Shown piece by piece: positions 17,549 to 25,698 of a stretch of DNA of 64,000 bases. The first letter of the stretch is position 1. The number at the start of each line of letters is the position of its first letter. The notes beneath the pieces were generated by a model. It worked only from the letters and a program-made list of their open reading frames with translations. It ran no database searches and was not told the origin of the DNA. Source of the DNA: Chitinilyticum aquatile DSM 21506 (GTDB taxonomy: Bacteria; Pseudomonadota; Gammaproteobacteria; Burkholderiales; Chitinibacteraceae); NCBI RefSeq assembly GCF_000430805.1, contig NZ_AUMS01000004.1, positions 124,001 through 188,000 on the forward strand. Direction: 5' to 3'. The translations under genes and the position numbers were made by a program.

Positions 17549-18925
17549 ATGAACAGGACTTTGACCCGAATGCTGCTGGCCGCAGGGCTGACGATAAGCA
17601 TGCAGACTGCCTGCGCAGCAAGCACGGACTGGGAAGCCGGCCGTGTCTACAACAAGAATGACACCGTGACCTACCAGGGCAGGACCTGGCAGGCGCAGTG
17701 GTGGAACCAGGGCGATGCCCCGGGCAAGGCCTGGGGTGCCTGGGTGGAAACCGGCAACAGCGCCGGCGACGACTGGCAAGGCACGCGCGCCTACAAGGCC
17801 GGCGAGAAGGCAGAATACAAGGGCATGCGCTATCAGGCCCGCTGGTGGACGCAGGGTGAAGCGCCCGGCAGCGCCAGTGGCGTGTGGCTGCTGCTGGGCC
17901 CGGTCGAGCCGCCACTCAGCGGCATGGCTGCGGTGCACAGCGGCGGACGCATTCAGCTCGATGGCGACAGCGCCCGCTTCAGCTGGCCGGGCGTGTATTT
18001 CGATGCCCGCTTCAGCGGCAGCAGCATCGGCCTGAAATTCGACGACAGCGTGAACCACTTCGATGTGCTGGTGGACGGCAAACGCGTGCAGGAAGTAGCC
18101 GCACCGGGCAAGACCACCGTCTGGATCAGGGATCTGCCCGCCGGCGAACACAGCGTGCGGGTCGCCAAGCGCACCGAATCAACGCAGACCAGCGGCGCTT
18201 TCCTCGGTTTTGAAGCCGGCGCGGGCGGCAAGCTGCTGGCTCCGCCAGTGGCAGCGCGCCGACAGATCGAATTCATCGGCGATTCGCTGACCGTCGGCAT
18301 GGGCAATACCAGCGGCAAGCGCGAATGCACCGAGGCGGAAATCACTGCCACGACCAACGCCAACCTGAGTTTCGGCGCGCTCACCGCCGCGAAATACGGC
18401 GCGGATTACCAGATCAACGGCTATTCCGGCCTGGGCATGATCCGCAATTACGACGGCAATCTCTACCCGAGCAACTACCGCACTTACTATGACCGCGCGC
18501 TGCTGAATGATGCCGGCAGCACATGGCTCAACAAGGGTGACTGGAAGCCGCAGGTGGTGGTGATCGGGCTGGGTGCGAACGATTACAACACGCCGGTCAA
18601 GGCCGGCGAGGCGTGGACCACCGTCACCCGCAAGGCGGAATACAAGAAGGCCTATCACGACTTCCTCGGCAAGCTGCGCCAGCAATACGGCGACGAAACC
18701 TTGCTGGTCCTCAGCGCTACCGCGCTGTGGCAGGCCGATGACTTCATCCCGTCGGTGCAGGAAATCGTTTCTGAACGCAAGGCGGCGGGCGACCAGCGCG
18801 TGGTCTACTTCGGCTTTGGCGGGCTCGACTTCATGGGCTGCCAGTGGCACCCGTCGGTGCAGGACCATCAGAGCATCGCCGCGCAGTTGCAGACGGTACT
18901 CGATGGCAGTGGCCTGAGCTGGTAA
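17549..18925 (+). CDS. Secreted SGNH esterase (CE2-like) with two chitin-binding modules
   Basis: 458 residues. Signal peptide (ends MQTACAA). Two tandem CBM5/12-type modules follow: ~26-68 (WEAGRVYNKNDTVTYQG ... AQWWNQGDAPG) and ~74-116 (GTRAYKAGEKAEYKG ... ARWWTQGEAPG). These bind chitin in known families. Next comes a beta-sandwich region (~125-235) and a C-terminal SGNH hydrolase with FIGDSLTVGMGN (nucleophile Ser), GLGANDY (block III) and WHPSVQDH (His). This linker-plus-SGNH order is that of carbohydrate esterase family 2, which removes acetyl groups from sugars. A role in deacetylating chitin or its oligomers is inference. The start at 17549 is set by GGAGG ten bases upstream. Confidence 0.85.
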   Translation: MNRTLTRMLLAAGLTISMQTACAASTDWEAGRVYNKNDTVTYQGRTWQAQWWNQGDAPGKAWGAWVETGNSAGDDWQGTRAYKAGEKAEYKGMRYQARWWTQGEAPGSASGVWLLLGPVEPPLSGMAAVHSGGRIQLDGDSARFSWPGVYFDARFSGSSIGLKFDDSVNHFDVLVDGKRVQEVAAPGKTTVWIRDLPAGEHSVRVAKRTESTQTSGAFLGFEAGAGGKLLAPPVAARRQIEFIGDSLTVGMGNTSGKRECTEAEITATTNANLSFGALTAAKYGADYQINGYSGLGMIRNYDGNLYPSNYRTYYDRALLNDAGSTWLNKGDWKPQVVVIGLGANDYNTPVKAGEAWTTVTRKAEYKKAYHDFLGKLRQQYGDETLLVLSATALWQADDFIPSVQEIVSERKAAGDQRVVYFGFGGLDFMGCQWHPSVQDHQSIAAQLQTVLDGSGLSW

Positions 18926-18953
18926 GGCGGCGCTGACAGGGCTGCATCAGCAT

Positions 18954-19002
18954 GGGTATCTGCATGCAGCCCAATATCCTGAAAAGCCACAAGCCACTAC
19001 CC
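18954..19002 (+). repeat. 49-bp palindrome family, copy 6
   Basis: GGGTAT left end, CTACCC right end, inner AGCCCA and AAGCC in register. It begins 28 bp after the esterase stop. Confidence 0.7.
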
Positions 19003-19081
19003 AACCATGTATCAAGTAGGCTACCGGACTGTGCCGGATGACTGGCGGCAGGCTTGCGCGACTGACCAGCGCAGGCCTGCT

Positions 19082-19507
19082 TCAGGGCGCGGGCGGATTC
19101 AGGTTGATTTCCTTCCCGCTGGTATCCATGCGCACCAGCAGTACGGAGTACGACCACACGCCGGCTGATTTGCTCGCTTCGACATACAGCGTGGCCGCGC
19201 CGTGCGGGCCGGAGAGCGGAATGCTGAAGCTCGCATCGCCTGACGCATTGTTGCTGCTGAAATTGCCCGACACGAAAAATCCTTCCTCAATCGGCTCGCC
19301 CAGTGCCTGACGCAATGCCATGCTGGCCTTTGCCTGCGCGACGGCATGCTGATAGGGCTCGGTGCCGCGCAGCATGCCAAACACCAGCATCAGCAGCAGC
19401 GCGACAAAGGCGAGCATCAGCGCCAGCAGCGTGACTCCGCCCAGCGGTACGGCCCATTTCCAGTTGCGGCTCCACCAGCCCGGAGCGGTTTGCGGTGTGC
19501 TTGTCAT
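19082..19507 (-). CDS. Coa1-like small membrane protein
   Basis: 141 residues with one N-terminal membrane helix (~20-50, VPLGGVTLLALMLAFVALLL) and a periplasmic domain. The domain carries the conserved pattern TEPYQHAVAQAKAS, LGEPIEEGFFVSGN, FSIPLSGPHGAATLYVEASK, seen in bacterial proteins annotated as cytochrome oxidase assembly factor Coa1-like. The biochemical role in bacteria is not established. The start at 19507 (MTSTPQTAPGWW) is selected because upstream codons lack coding character. Divergent from the solute-binding protein gene at 19663. Confidence 0.78.
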   Translation of the reverse strand: MTSTPQTAPGWWSRNWKWAVPLGGVTLLALMLAFVALLLMLVFGMLRGTEPYQHAVAQAKASMALRQALGEPIEEGFFVSGNFSSNNASGDASFSIPLSGPHGAATLYVEASKSAGVWSYSVLLVRMDTSGKEINLNPPAP

Positions 19508-19662
19508 CGTGCTTCCCTGTGCCGGAATCTGTCCTGTTCCTGACTGTAGCACAACGCACACAGTCGCAATGACGGCGGTCATGCCGCCCTTCGGCCACAC
19601 CGGCAAAGCCGTGACATTTCGCCCATACTGCAAGGCAGGCAAGGCATTGCAGGAGGCAGGCA

Positions 19663-20412
19663 ATGGGCAGATCACAGCACATCCGCTGGCAGGCGGCACT
19701 GGCCGGAATGGCGCTGCTGGCAGGCAGCCTGCAGGCCGCCGACCTGCGCGCCTATACCGAAAATTTCCCGCCCTTCAACAATCTGCAGGAACAGCAGGAA
19801 TCCGGCATATCGGTCGAGCTGCTGCGGCTGATCGCCGGACGGGCCGGGCTCGACATCCAGCTCTCCTTCCTGCCCTGGCAGCGTGCCGTGAACGACAACG
19901 CGGCCGACCCGAACAGCATTCTGTTCACGACCGTGCGCACACCACAGCGCGAAAACAGCTACCTGTGGGTCGGCCCGATCGACGCCTGCAATCTGGAGCT
20001 GGTACGGCTGAAAAAACGCAAGGATATCCGCATCGACTCGCTCAGCGATGCCTACCGCTACAACATCGGCATCCCCGTAGCCGGGGCGGATTCGGAAGTA
20101 CTGACCAGGCTGGGTTTCCCTGACAGCCGCATCAAACGCACGCCGCCTTCGGCCAGCGTGGTGCGCATGCTGTATGCCGAGCGCTTCGACCTGGCCTCGG
20201 GCATCAAGCTCAGCTTTGCCTACCAGGCACGCATGCACGGCCTGCCGCCAGGCGAACTGGCGTCGGCGTATACGCTGCAGAAAGGCGGTGGCTGCTACTT
20301 TGCCTTCAATCCGGCCGTCGACCCCGAGCTGTTCCGCCGCTTCGACACGGCTTTCCGCGAGCTGGAAAAGGAAGGCGCATTGCGGGCCCTGCACAGCAAA
20401 TACCTGCGCTGA
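19663..20412 (+). CDS. Periplasmic solute-binding protein (amino-acid type, SBP_bac_3)
   Basis: 249 residues with a signal peptide (ALAGMALLAGSLQA). The mature N-terminus LRAYTENFPPFNNLQEQQES and the segment RTPQRENSYLWVGPI are typical of family 3 binding proteins. This subgroup often lacks a cognate permease and may feed chemotaxis or sensing. Two cysteines (in DACNLELV and GGGCYFAF) could form a disulfide. AGGAGG precedes the start. No transporter genes are adjacent, so the ligand is unknown. Confidence 0.8.
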   Translation: MGRSQHIRWQAALAGMALLAGSLQAADLRAYTENFPPFNNLQEQQESGISVELLRLIAGRAGLDIQLSFLPWQRAVNDNAADPNSILFTTVRTPQRENSYLWVGPIDACNLELVRLKKRKDIRIDSLSDAYRYNIGIPVAGADSEVLTRLGFPDSRIKRTPPSASVVRMLYAERFDLASGIKLSFAYQARMHGLPPGELASAYTLQKGGGCYFAFNPAVDPELFRRFDTAFRELEKEGALRALHSKYLR

Positions 20413-20469
20413 CGCGGTGGGGCGTGCGGCATGGTAGACTGCGCGCGCCTATTTCCCGAGCACCGCACC

Positions 20470-21123
20470 ATGACCTATCTCCCGCCCCCTGATACCGGCC
20501 TCGATCTGGTTTTCGCCGACGCGCACCTGGTCGTCGTCAACAAGCCCGCCGGCCTGCTCTCCGTGCCGGGGCGCGGCGAACACAAGGCCGATTGCATGCT
20601 GGCGCGGGTCGCGAAGGACTTTCCCGATGCGATGACGGTGCACCGTCTCGACATGGACACTTCGGGCCTGCTGGTATTCGGCCGCGGGCCGGAGATGCAG
20701 CGTGCGCTGTCCATCCTCTTCATGGATCGCCACGTCGACAAACGCTATGTGGCGCTGGTGGAAGGCAATCTGGCGCACGACTCGGGTAGCATCGACCTGC
20801 CGCTGAACGTGGACTGGCCGAACCGGCCGAAGCACCGCGTCGATTTCGAAGAGGGCAAGCCCTCGCTGACGCGCTTCGAGAAGCTGGGCTTTGACGCGGA
20901 TCTCGACGCCAGCCGCGTCGCGCTGGAGCCCGTCACCGGCCGCTCGCACCAGCTGCGCGTGCACCTACTGGCCATCGGCCACCCGATTCTGGGTGACACG
21001 CTCTACGCCACGCCGGCAGGGCTGGCCAAGTCACCACGCCTGTGCCTGCACGCCGAATTTCTGGCGTTGCCGCATCCGGTCAGTGGCGAGCGGCTGGAAT
21101 GGCTGCGCGCTGCGCCATTCTGA
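20470..21123 (+). CDS. rluA: RluA-family RNA pseudouridine synthase
   Basis: 217 residues. The catalytic Asp lies in VHRLDMDTSGLLVFG, preceded by VVNKPAGLLSVPGRGE and followed by GRSHQLRVHLLAIGHPILGD, the defining motifs of the RluA class. The short length without an S4 domain fits RluA (23S rRNA U746 and tRNA U32 in E. coli), although other short RluA-type enzymes exist. The start ATG 20470 gives MTYLPPPDTGLDLVFADAHL. Head-to-tail with the upstream binding protein, 57 bp apart. Confidence 0.88.
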   Translation: MTYLPPPDTGLDLVFADAHLVVVNKPAGLLSVPGRGEHKADCMLARVAKDFPDAMTVHRLDMDTSGLLVFGRGPEMQRALSILFMDRHVDKRYVALVEGNLAHDSGSIDLPLNVDWPNRPKHRVDFEEGKPSLTRFEKLGFDADLDASRVALEPVTGRSHQLRVHLLAIGHPILGDTLYATPAGLAKSPRLCLHAEFLALPHPVSGERLEWLRAAPF

Positions 21124-21134
21124 CCACAAAAAAA

Positions 21135-21183
21135 GGGTATTGGCCTGAAGCCCTCTGATTCAGAGGTCCGCAGGGCAATACCC
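21135..21183 (+). repeat. 49-bp palindrome family, copy 7
   Basis: Perfect ends GGGTAT/ATACCC. The arms extend inward (GGGTATTG.CCTG) and a second inner stem CCTCTGA/TCAGAGG closes the centre. It lies eleven bp after the rluA stop, between convergent genes. Confidence 0.85.
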
Positions 21184-21221
21184 TTGATTTCAATCGCCGC
21201 GATTCACGGCGATGGCACTAC

Positions 21222-21407
21222 TCAGTGGCGTGTTGCCGCAATGTAGGCATTGCCATGGTAATCGGCACTGCTGATGCCCAGCGGGCTGCGGAACGTAACC
21301 TGAACCTGGCGACCGGCATGCTTGATGCCAATGACTTCAAAACGAACGGTCTGGCCATTCAGGGATTGGGCGATGAAATCACCCGGCTGTAACTCTTTAA
21401 TGATCAA
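21222..21407 (-). CDS. Small protein downstream of infA, TTG start
   Basis: 61 residues (MIIKELQPGDFIAQSLNGQT ... YIAATRH). It follows infA on the same strand with 23 bp between them, and its only plausible start is TTG 21407 with AGG about seven bases upstream. The sequence suggests a small beta-barrel (FEVIGIKHAGRQVQVTFRSP). I do not recognise the family. Co-transcription with infA is likely. Its reality rests on coding-like composition and spacing. Confidence 0.55.
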   Translation of the reverse strand: MIIKELQPGDFIAQSLNGQTVRFEVIGIKHAGRQVQVTFRSPLGISSADYHGNAYIAATRH

Positions 21408-21430
21408 TGTATTACCTATTCAAATTAATA

Positions 21431-21691
21431 CTAGCGGCGGCGCGGTGTGAAGGGTGCGCCACCAACCGGTGCCGTGGCATAGCGGAAGGTGATGCGACCC
21501 TTGGTCAGGTCGTAGGGGGACATTTCCACCTTGACCTTGTCACCCTGCAGAACACGGATTCGGTTGGTTTTCATCTTGCCCGATGCGTAGGCGAGGATTT
21601 CCACGCCGTTGTCGAGCGTCACGCGGAAACGCGATTCCGGCAAAACTTCGCTGACGGTGCCTTCAAACTCAATGCCTTCTTCTTTGGCCAT
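21431..21691 (-). CDS. infA: Translation initiation factor IF-1 with C-terminal extension
   Basis: 86 residues. The OB-fold is clear ([54 protein letters not shown]). The standard IF-1 is 72 residues; this one adds a Pro/Gly/Arg tail ([13 protein letters not shown]). Betaproteobacteria often carry a second infA outside the ribosomal-protein operon, and the wording EGIEFEGTV fits that variant. GGAGG lies six bases before the ATG. It would bind the ribosomal A site during initiation. Confidence 0.92.
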   Translation of the reverse strand: MAKEEGIEFEGTVSEVLPESRFRVTLDNGVEILAYASGKMKTNRIRVLQGDKVKVEMSPYDLTKGRITFRYATAPVGGAPFTPRRR

Positions 21692-22147
21692 GATTAACCT
21701 CCGCTAGCGCTGCCATACCAGACGGCAACGCAGATTTAAACAATGCGCGTCAGCATCGACTAACCAGGTTCTTTGAATGAGAGTTGGTAGGCCAAGCGAA
21801 GCACGATTCGCCTGTGTGTACAGCGGTCTGGGCGAGGGGGCCAGACAGAACAAGCTCGGCGGCATCAAGGGAAGGCGCTTTCGCGTGAGGTCGAAAGGCA
21901 CGCCAAAGCGGCAAAAGGGCTTGTGAACTGTGGTTCAGGCGCGGCCAAATGCAGAGTGCTTTTGGCTCAACCGCGCAATATACCGGAAATCCATGAAAAA
22001 AGAATAGCTATTTTGCAAAATACCGACCAAAGGGCGCCTAAATCCGTTCCGGCAGGCTGACCACCGCCGCAGCCTCGGTTTACAATGCGGCATCAGGTGG
22101 CGCGACAGGCGCCATTATTTCACTGCCTTATTGATTGGAGCATCTGC
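21692..22147. other. Divergent intergenic region between infA and yggX
   Basis: About 455 bp. It must hold the promoters of infA (minus strand) and yggX (plus strand). A short A/T-rich tract lies near 21990-22020. No gene, repeat copy or confident promoter can be named. Confidence 0.4.
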
Positions 22148-22420
22148 ATGAGCCGTACTGTCCACTGTGTGAAGCTGGGTCGTGAAGCCGAAGGTCTGGA
22201 TTTTGCGCCGGTACCGGGCGAACTGGGCAAAAAGCTGTTCGACAATGTTTCCAAGGAAGCCTGGCAGGCGTGGGTCAAGCACCAGACCATGCTGATCAAT
22301 GAAAACCGCCTGAATCTGGCCGACATCCGTGCCCGCCAGTATCTGCAGCAGCAGATGGAAAACTACTTCTTCGGCGCCGGCGCCGACCAGATCGCCGGCT
22401 TTGTGCCACCGAGCCACTAA
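22148..22420 (+). CDS. yggX: Fe(II)-trafficking / oxidative damage protection protein YggX
   Basis: 90 residues, the normal family length. It begins [19 protein letters not shown] with the conserved Cys and contains [19 protein letters not shown] and [12 protein letters not shown], which identify the family. It protects Fe-S clusters from oxidants and participates in iron handling in the cytoplasm. Start at 22148 with GGAG about six bases ahead (TTGGAGCATCTGCATG). Confidence 0.95.
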   Translation: MSRTVHCVKLGREAEGLDFAPVPGELGKKLFDNVSKEAWQAWVKHQTMLINENRLNLADIRARQYLQQQMENYFFGAGADQIAGFVPPSH

Positions 22421-22524
22421 TTTTGTCATCATCAGGCCGCATCATGCGGCCTGATGCGTCTGGATCATGCCATCCGGACCCGCCGTTCCAGCCCTGACAC
22501 ATCCGCAAAAGAATTAGACGAGCG

Positions 22525-24612
22525 ATGCCAATGACCTACAAACCCGCCGACAACCAGTTGATGCTGAACCGCGAACTGGGCCTGCTTGAATTCAACCGCC
22601 GCGTGCTGGCGCAAGCCGAGGATGACAGCAACCCGCTGCTGGAGCGCCTGAAGTTCATCTGCATCGTGTCGAGCAACCTCGACGAGTTCTTTGAAGTCCG
22701 TGTCGCCTGGCTGAAGGAAAGCATGCGGCACAATCCGACGCGCCTCCTGCCCGAAGGCATGACCACGCCGCAGGTGCTCAATCTCGTGGCCCGCGAGGCC
22801 CACGATCTGGTCGAGCGCCAGTACCGCCTGCTGCGCGAAGTGATTTTCCCGGCACTGGCACAGGAAGGCATCCATTTCTTCCGCCGCAGCGTGTGGAATG
22901 ACGCGCAGCGCGAGTGGGTGCGCGATTTCTTTTTCCGCGAGCTGATGCCCATCCTCACCCCGATCGGGCTCGATCCCTCGCACCCCTTCCCGCGGCTCTT
23001 GAACAAGTCGCTGAATTTCATCGTCGAGCTGGAAGGCCGCGATGCCTTCGGCCGCAATTCCGGCATCGCCATCGTACAGGCGCCGCGCGTACTGCCGCGC
23101 TTCGTGAAGATGCCCAAGGAAGTCAGTGGCGTCGACAACGGCTTCGTGTTCCTGTCATCGATCCTGCACGCGCATGTCGATGAACTGTTCATGGGCATGA
23201 ACGCGCTGGGCTGCTACCAGTTCCGCCTGACGCGCGATTCCGACCTGTCGGTCGATGACGACGAGGTGAAAGATCTGCGTGCCGCGCTGGAAGGCGAACT
23301 GTCGCAGCGTCCCTTTGGCGACGCGGTGCGCCTGGAAGTTGCCGACAACTGCCCGAAGCATCTGCAGGATTTTCTGCGCGAGCAGTTCGGCCTCGACGAT
23401 CTGGACGTGTATCGCGTCAACGGCCCGGTCAATCTGGTGCGCCTGATGCAGGTGCCCGACCAGGTGGACCGCCCCGACCTGAAGTTCGCGCCCTTCTTCC
23501 CCGGCCTGCCGCCGGAGCTGAAGAAGCAGACCGATCTCTTCGCCGCCATCCGCCACAGCGACGTCCTGCTGCATCACCCCTACCAGAGCTTCACGCCGGT
23601 GGTCGACCTGCTGCTGCAGGCCGCGCGCGACCCGCACGTGGTGGCGATCAAGATGACGGTCTACCGCACCGGCAGCGAATCGGCGCTGATGGATGCGCTG
23701 CAGGAAGCCGCCGCCCGCGGCAAGGAAGTCACCGTTGTCGTCGAGCTGATGGCGCGCTTTGACGAAGAAGCCAACATCAACTGGGCGGCCAAGCTCGAGC
23801 GCGCCGGCGCGCACGTCGTCTATGGCGTCTACGGCTACAAGACGCACGCCAAGATGCTGCTGATCGTGCGCCGCGAGGAAGGCCGTCTGCGCCGCTACGC
23901 ACACGTCGGCACCGGCAACTATCACCCGCGCACCGCCAAGCTCTACACCGACTTCGGCCTGATGACCATCGACGAGGACATCACCAACGATGTCAACGAC
24001 GTGTTCATGCAGCTCACCGGCCTGGGCCAGGCGGGCGACCACCAGGCGCTGTGGCAGGCCCCCTTCACGCTGCAACCCAGCCTGGTGCGCGCGATCGAGC
24101 GCGAAATCGAGCATGCCAAGGCGGGCCGCAAGGCGGTCATCATCGCCAAGATGAATGCACTGCTGGAGCCGTCGCTGATCGACCGCCTGTATGAAGCGTC
24201 CAGCGCCGGCGTGACGATTCACCTGATCGTGCGCGGTGTGTGCGCGCTGCGCCCGGGATTGCCGGGCATCTCGGAAAACATCAAGGTGCGCTCGATCATC
24301 GGCCGCTTCCTCGAACACCACCGTGTGTTCTACTTCTTCAATGACGGCGAGGAAAACGTCTACCTGTCGAGCGCCGACTGGATGGGCCGCAACCTGTTCC
24401 GCCGCATCGAAATCGCCTTCCCGGTGAAAAACGCGCGCATCAAGCGCCGCGTGATCCGCGAATCGCTGCGCCCCTTCCTCGTCGACAACACGCAGGCCTG
24501 GGAAATGCTGTCGGACGGCCGCTACCGCCGCAAGGCCGTACGCGGCAACAAGGCCCGCAGTGCGCAGCAGATGATGCTGGCCGAGCTGGGCTCGCAGATG
24601 ATCCCGGTTTAA
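22525..24612 (+). CDS. ppk1: Polyphosphate kinase 1
   Basis: 695 residues, the usual PPK1 length, with N, H, C1 and C2 domains. The N domain begins LMLNRELGLLEFNRRVLAQA. The head region has SSNLDEFFEVRVAWL. The autophosphorylated His is in GYKTHAKMLLIVRRE, and the second conserved His in RYAHVGTGNYHPRTAK. The C-terminal part contains MDRLYEASSAG-like and VYLSSADWMGRNLFRRIE motifs. It reversibly makes polyphosphate from ATP. It is followed by sixA after 178 bp; no ppx is present in the window. The ribosome-binding site is weak, and ATG 22531 is an alternative start. Confidence 0.96.
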   Translation: MPMTYKPADNQLMLNRELGLLEFNRRVLAQAEDDSNPLLERLKFICIVSSNLDEFFEVRVAWLKESMRHNPTRLLPEGMTTPQVLNLVAREAHDLVERQYRLLREVIFPALAQEGIHFFRRSVWNDAQREWVRDFFFRELMPILTPIGLDPSHPFPRLLNKSLNFIVELEGRDAFGRNSGIAIVQAPRVLPRFVKMPKEVSGVDNGFVFLSSILHAHVDELFMGMNALGCYQFRLTRDSDLSVDDDEVKDLRAALEGELSQRPFGDAVRLEVADNCPKHLQDFLREQFGLDDLDVYRVNGPVNLVRLMQVPDQVDRPDLKFAPFFPGLPPELKKQTDLFAAIRHSDVLLHHPYQSFTPVVDLLLQAARDPHVVAIKMTVYRTGSESALMDALQEAAARGKEVTVVVELMARFDEEANINWAAKLERAGAHVVYGVYGYKTHAKMLLIVRREEGRLRRYAHVGTGNYHPRTAKLYTDFGLMTIDEDITNDVNDVFMQLTGLGQAGDHQALWQAPFTLQPSLVRAIEREIEHAKAGRKAVIIAKMNALLEPSLIDRLYEASSAGVTIHLIVRGVCALRPGLPGISENIKVRSIIGRFLEHHRVFYFFNDGEENVYLSSADWMGRNLFRRIEIAFPVKNARIKRRVIRESLRPFLVDNTQAWEMLSDGRYRRKAVRGNKARSAQQMMLAELGSQMIPV

Positions 24613-24790
24613 CAGGCTGTTGATAAAATCAATTTCTCCAGTGACATCAAGCACCGGGCAAAGCCCGGCGCAAATGACATCTTGATAAATCAACGACTTG
24701 CCGTTTGTTTTTCATACATTTTTCCCGGCTTTGCCGGAAAAAACGAGACGCAGGGTGTTTTTCAACACCCTGCTAAGCGGAGAAACCGTC
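24613..24790. other. Hairpin-rich ppk1-sixA spacer
   Basis: Several stems follow one another: CCGGGCAAAGCCCGG near 24652, CCGGCTTTGCCGG near 24725 and CAGGGTGTTTTTCAACACCCTG near 24752. The part 24703-24742 recurs in inverse orientation at 28500-28536, so the spacer carries a dispersed repeat. No T-run typical of a terminator. Confidence 0.5.
24703..24742 (-). repeat. Dispersed repeat, copy 1 (TTTCCGGCAA...ATGAAAAACAA)
   Basis: The reverse complement reads TTTTCCGGCAAAGCCGGG then AAAAATGTATGAAAAACAAA. It aligns with 28500-28536 over about 37 bp with few differences. Confidence 0.6.
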
Positions 24791-25276
24791 ATGGATCTGA
24801 TTCTCTGGCGTCACGCCGAAGCCGAAGACAGCGCCGTCACCGACCTCGCCCGTGCGCTCACGCCCAAGGGCAAGAAGCAGGCGGCACGCATGGCGAAATG
24901 GCTGAAAGCCCAGCTCGCCGGGCGTGAAGCCGACATCACGGTGCTGGTCAGCCAGGCACGGCGCAGCCAGGAAACCGCCGCCGCGCTGCCCTGGCCGGCG
25001 ACCATCGACGAACGCCTGAACCCCGGCCTGGCATCGGCGGCACACATTCTGGAAGTCAGCAAATGGCCGCAGGCCGGCGACAAGGTCGTGATCATCGCCG
25101 GCCATCAGCCGATGATCGGCCGCGCCGCCAGCCTGCTGCTGTCCGGCGTCGAACAGGAAACCAGCGTGAAGAAGGCCGGCGTGTGGTGGCTGCAGCGTCG
25201 CGAGCGCGACGGCAGGATCGATTTCCTGCTGCGCGCCATGGTCACGCCGGATCTGCTCGCCGGGATGGAAGAATAG
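24791..25276 (+). CDS. sixA: Phosphohistidine phosphatase SixA
   Basis: 161 residues. The RHG motif is at the N-terminus (MDLILWRHAEAEDS), with the second Arg-rich site SQARRSQETAAAL and the second catalytic His in VIIAGHQPMIGRAAS. These define SixA of the histidine phosphatase superfamily, which dephosphorylates phosphohistidine on Hpt domains or PtsN-type proteins. GGAG precedes ATG 24791 by nine bases. Upstream in-frame codons fall in a repeat hairpin and are not coding. Confidence 0.9.
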   Translation: MDLILWRHAEAEDSAVTDLARALTPKGKKQAARMAKWLKAQLAGREADITVLVSQARRSQETAAALPWPATIDERLNPGLASAAHILEVSKWPQAGDKVVIIAGHQPMIGRAASLLLSGVEQETSVKKAGVWWLQRRERDGRIDFLLRAMVTPDLLAGMEE

Positions 25277-25294
25277 CCCGCGCAATACAGGCTC

Positions 25295-25343
25295 AGGTAT
25301 TGGCCTGCAGCCATTTAAGCAAAAAGGCCATGGGCATATACCC
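25295..25343 (+). repeat. 49-bp palindrome family, copy 8
   Basis: AGGTAT left end (one change), ATACCC right end, inner AGCCATTT and AAAAGGCC in register. It lies 18 bp after the sixA stop; its right half forms a terminator with the flanking sequence. Confidence 0.8.
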
Positions 25344-25355
25344 ATGGCCTTTTTT
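25321..25355. terminator. Bidirectional terminator between sixA and slyX
   Basis: A 14-bp stem, AAAAAGGCCATGGG/CCCATGGCCTTTTT, with the six-base loop CATATA and A/T runs on both sides, serves both convergent genes. The stem is built from the right half of a 49-bp palindrome plus downstream sequence. Confidence 0.88.
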
Positions 25356-25381
25356 CCACCTGCCAGAGTAAGCGCACGACA

Positions 25382-25582
25382 TCAGTAATGCGGCGGGATC
25401 TCCTGCTGGCTGGCCGCACGCGGGCCCAGCTCAAGCTGGGAGATGTGGCCCTGCATTTCCGCAAACAATTGCTGCAGGCGTGCCAGCTGCATCTGCTGCT
25501 GGGCCACCGTGCTGTTGAGCGATTCGAGCAGCTCGTCCTGCAGGGCCAGCCGGATTTCCAGCTCGGTGATGCGGTCTTCCAT
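25382..25582 (-). CDS. slyX: SlyX family protein
   Basis: 66 residues, a single coiled coil (MEDRITELEIRLALQDELLE, LNSTVAQQQMQLARLQQLFA) ending IPPHY, the conserved SlyX terminus. The function is poorly known. The start has GGGAGGAG just ahead. It is divergent from the polysaccharide deacetylase gene and convergent with sixA. Confidence 0.9.
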   Translation of the reverse strand: MEDRITELEIRLALQDELLESLNSTVAQQQMQLARLQQLFAEMQGHISQLELGPRAASQQEIPPHY

Positions 25583-25698
25583 ACACTCCTCCCAATTCAC
25601 TTGTCCTGACCTGGCGGCAAGGATACCTTGTTCACACGGGAAAACCCGAAAAACAACGATATGCCCGCCCTTCGCAGGGGCGAGCCGGAGGATGAGCA

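Noticed and set aside
23155-24693. 512-codon open frame on the minus strand opposite ppk1
   Set aside because: It lies entirely over ppk1, has low-complexity composition (His, Gln, Val, Arg rich) and no domain; such antisense frames are common in GC-rich genes.
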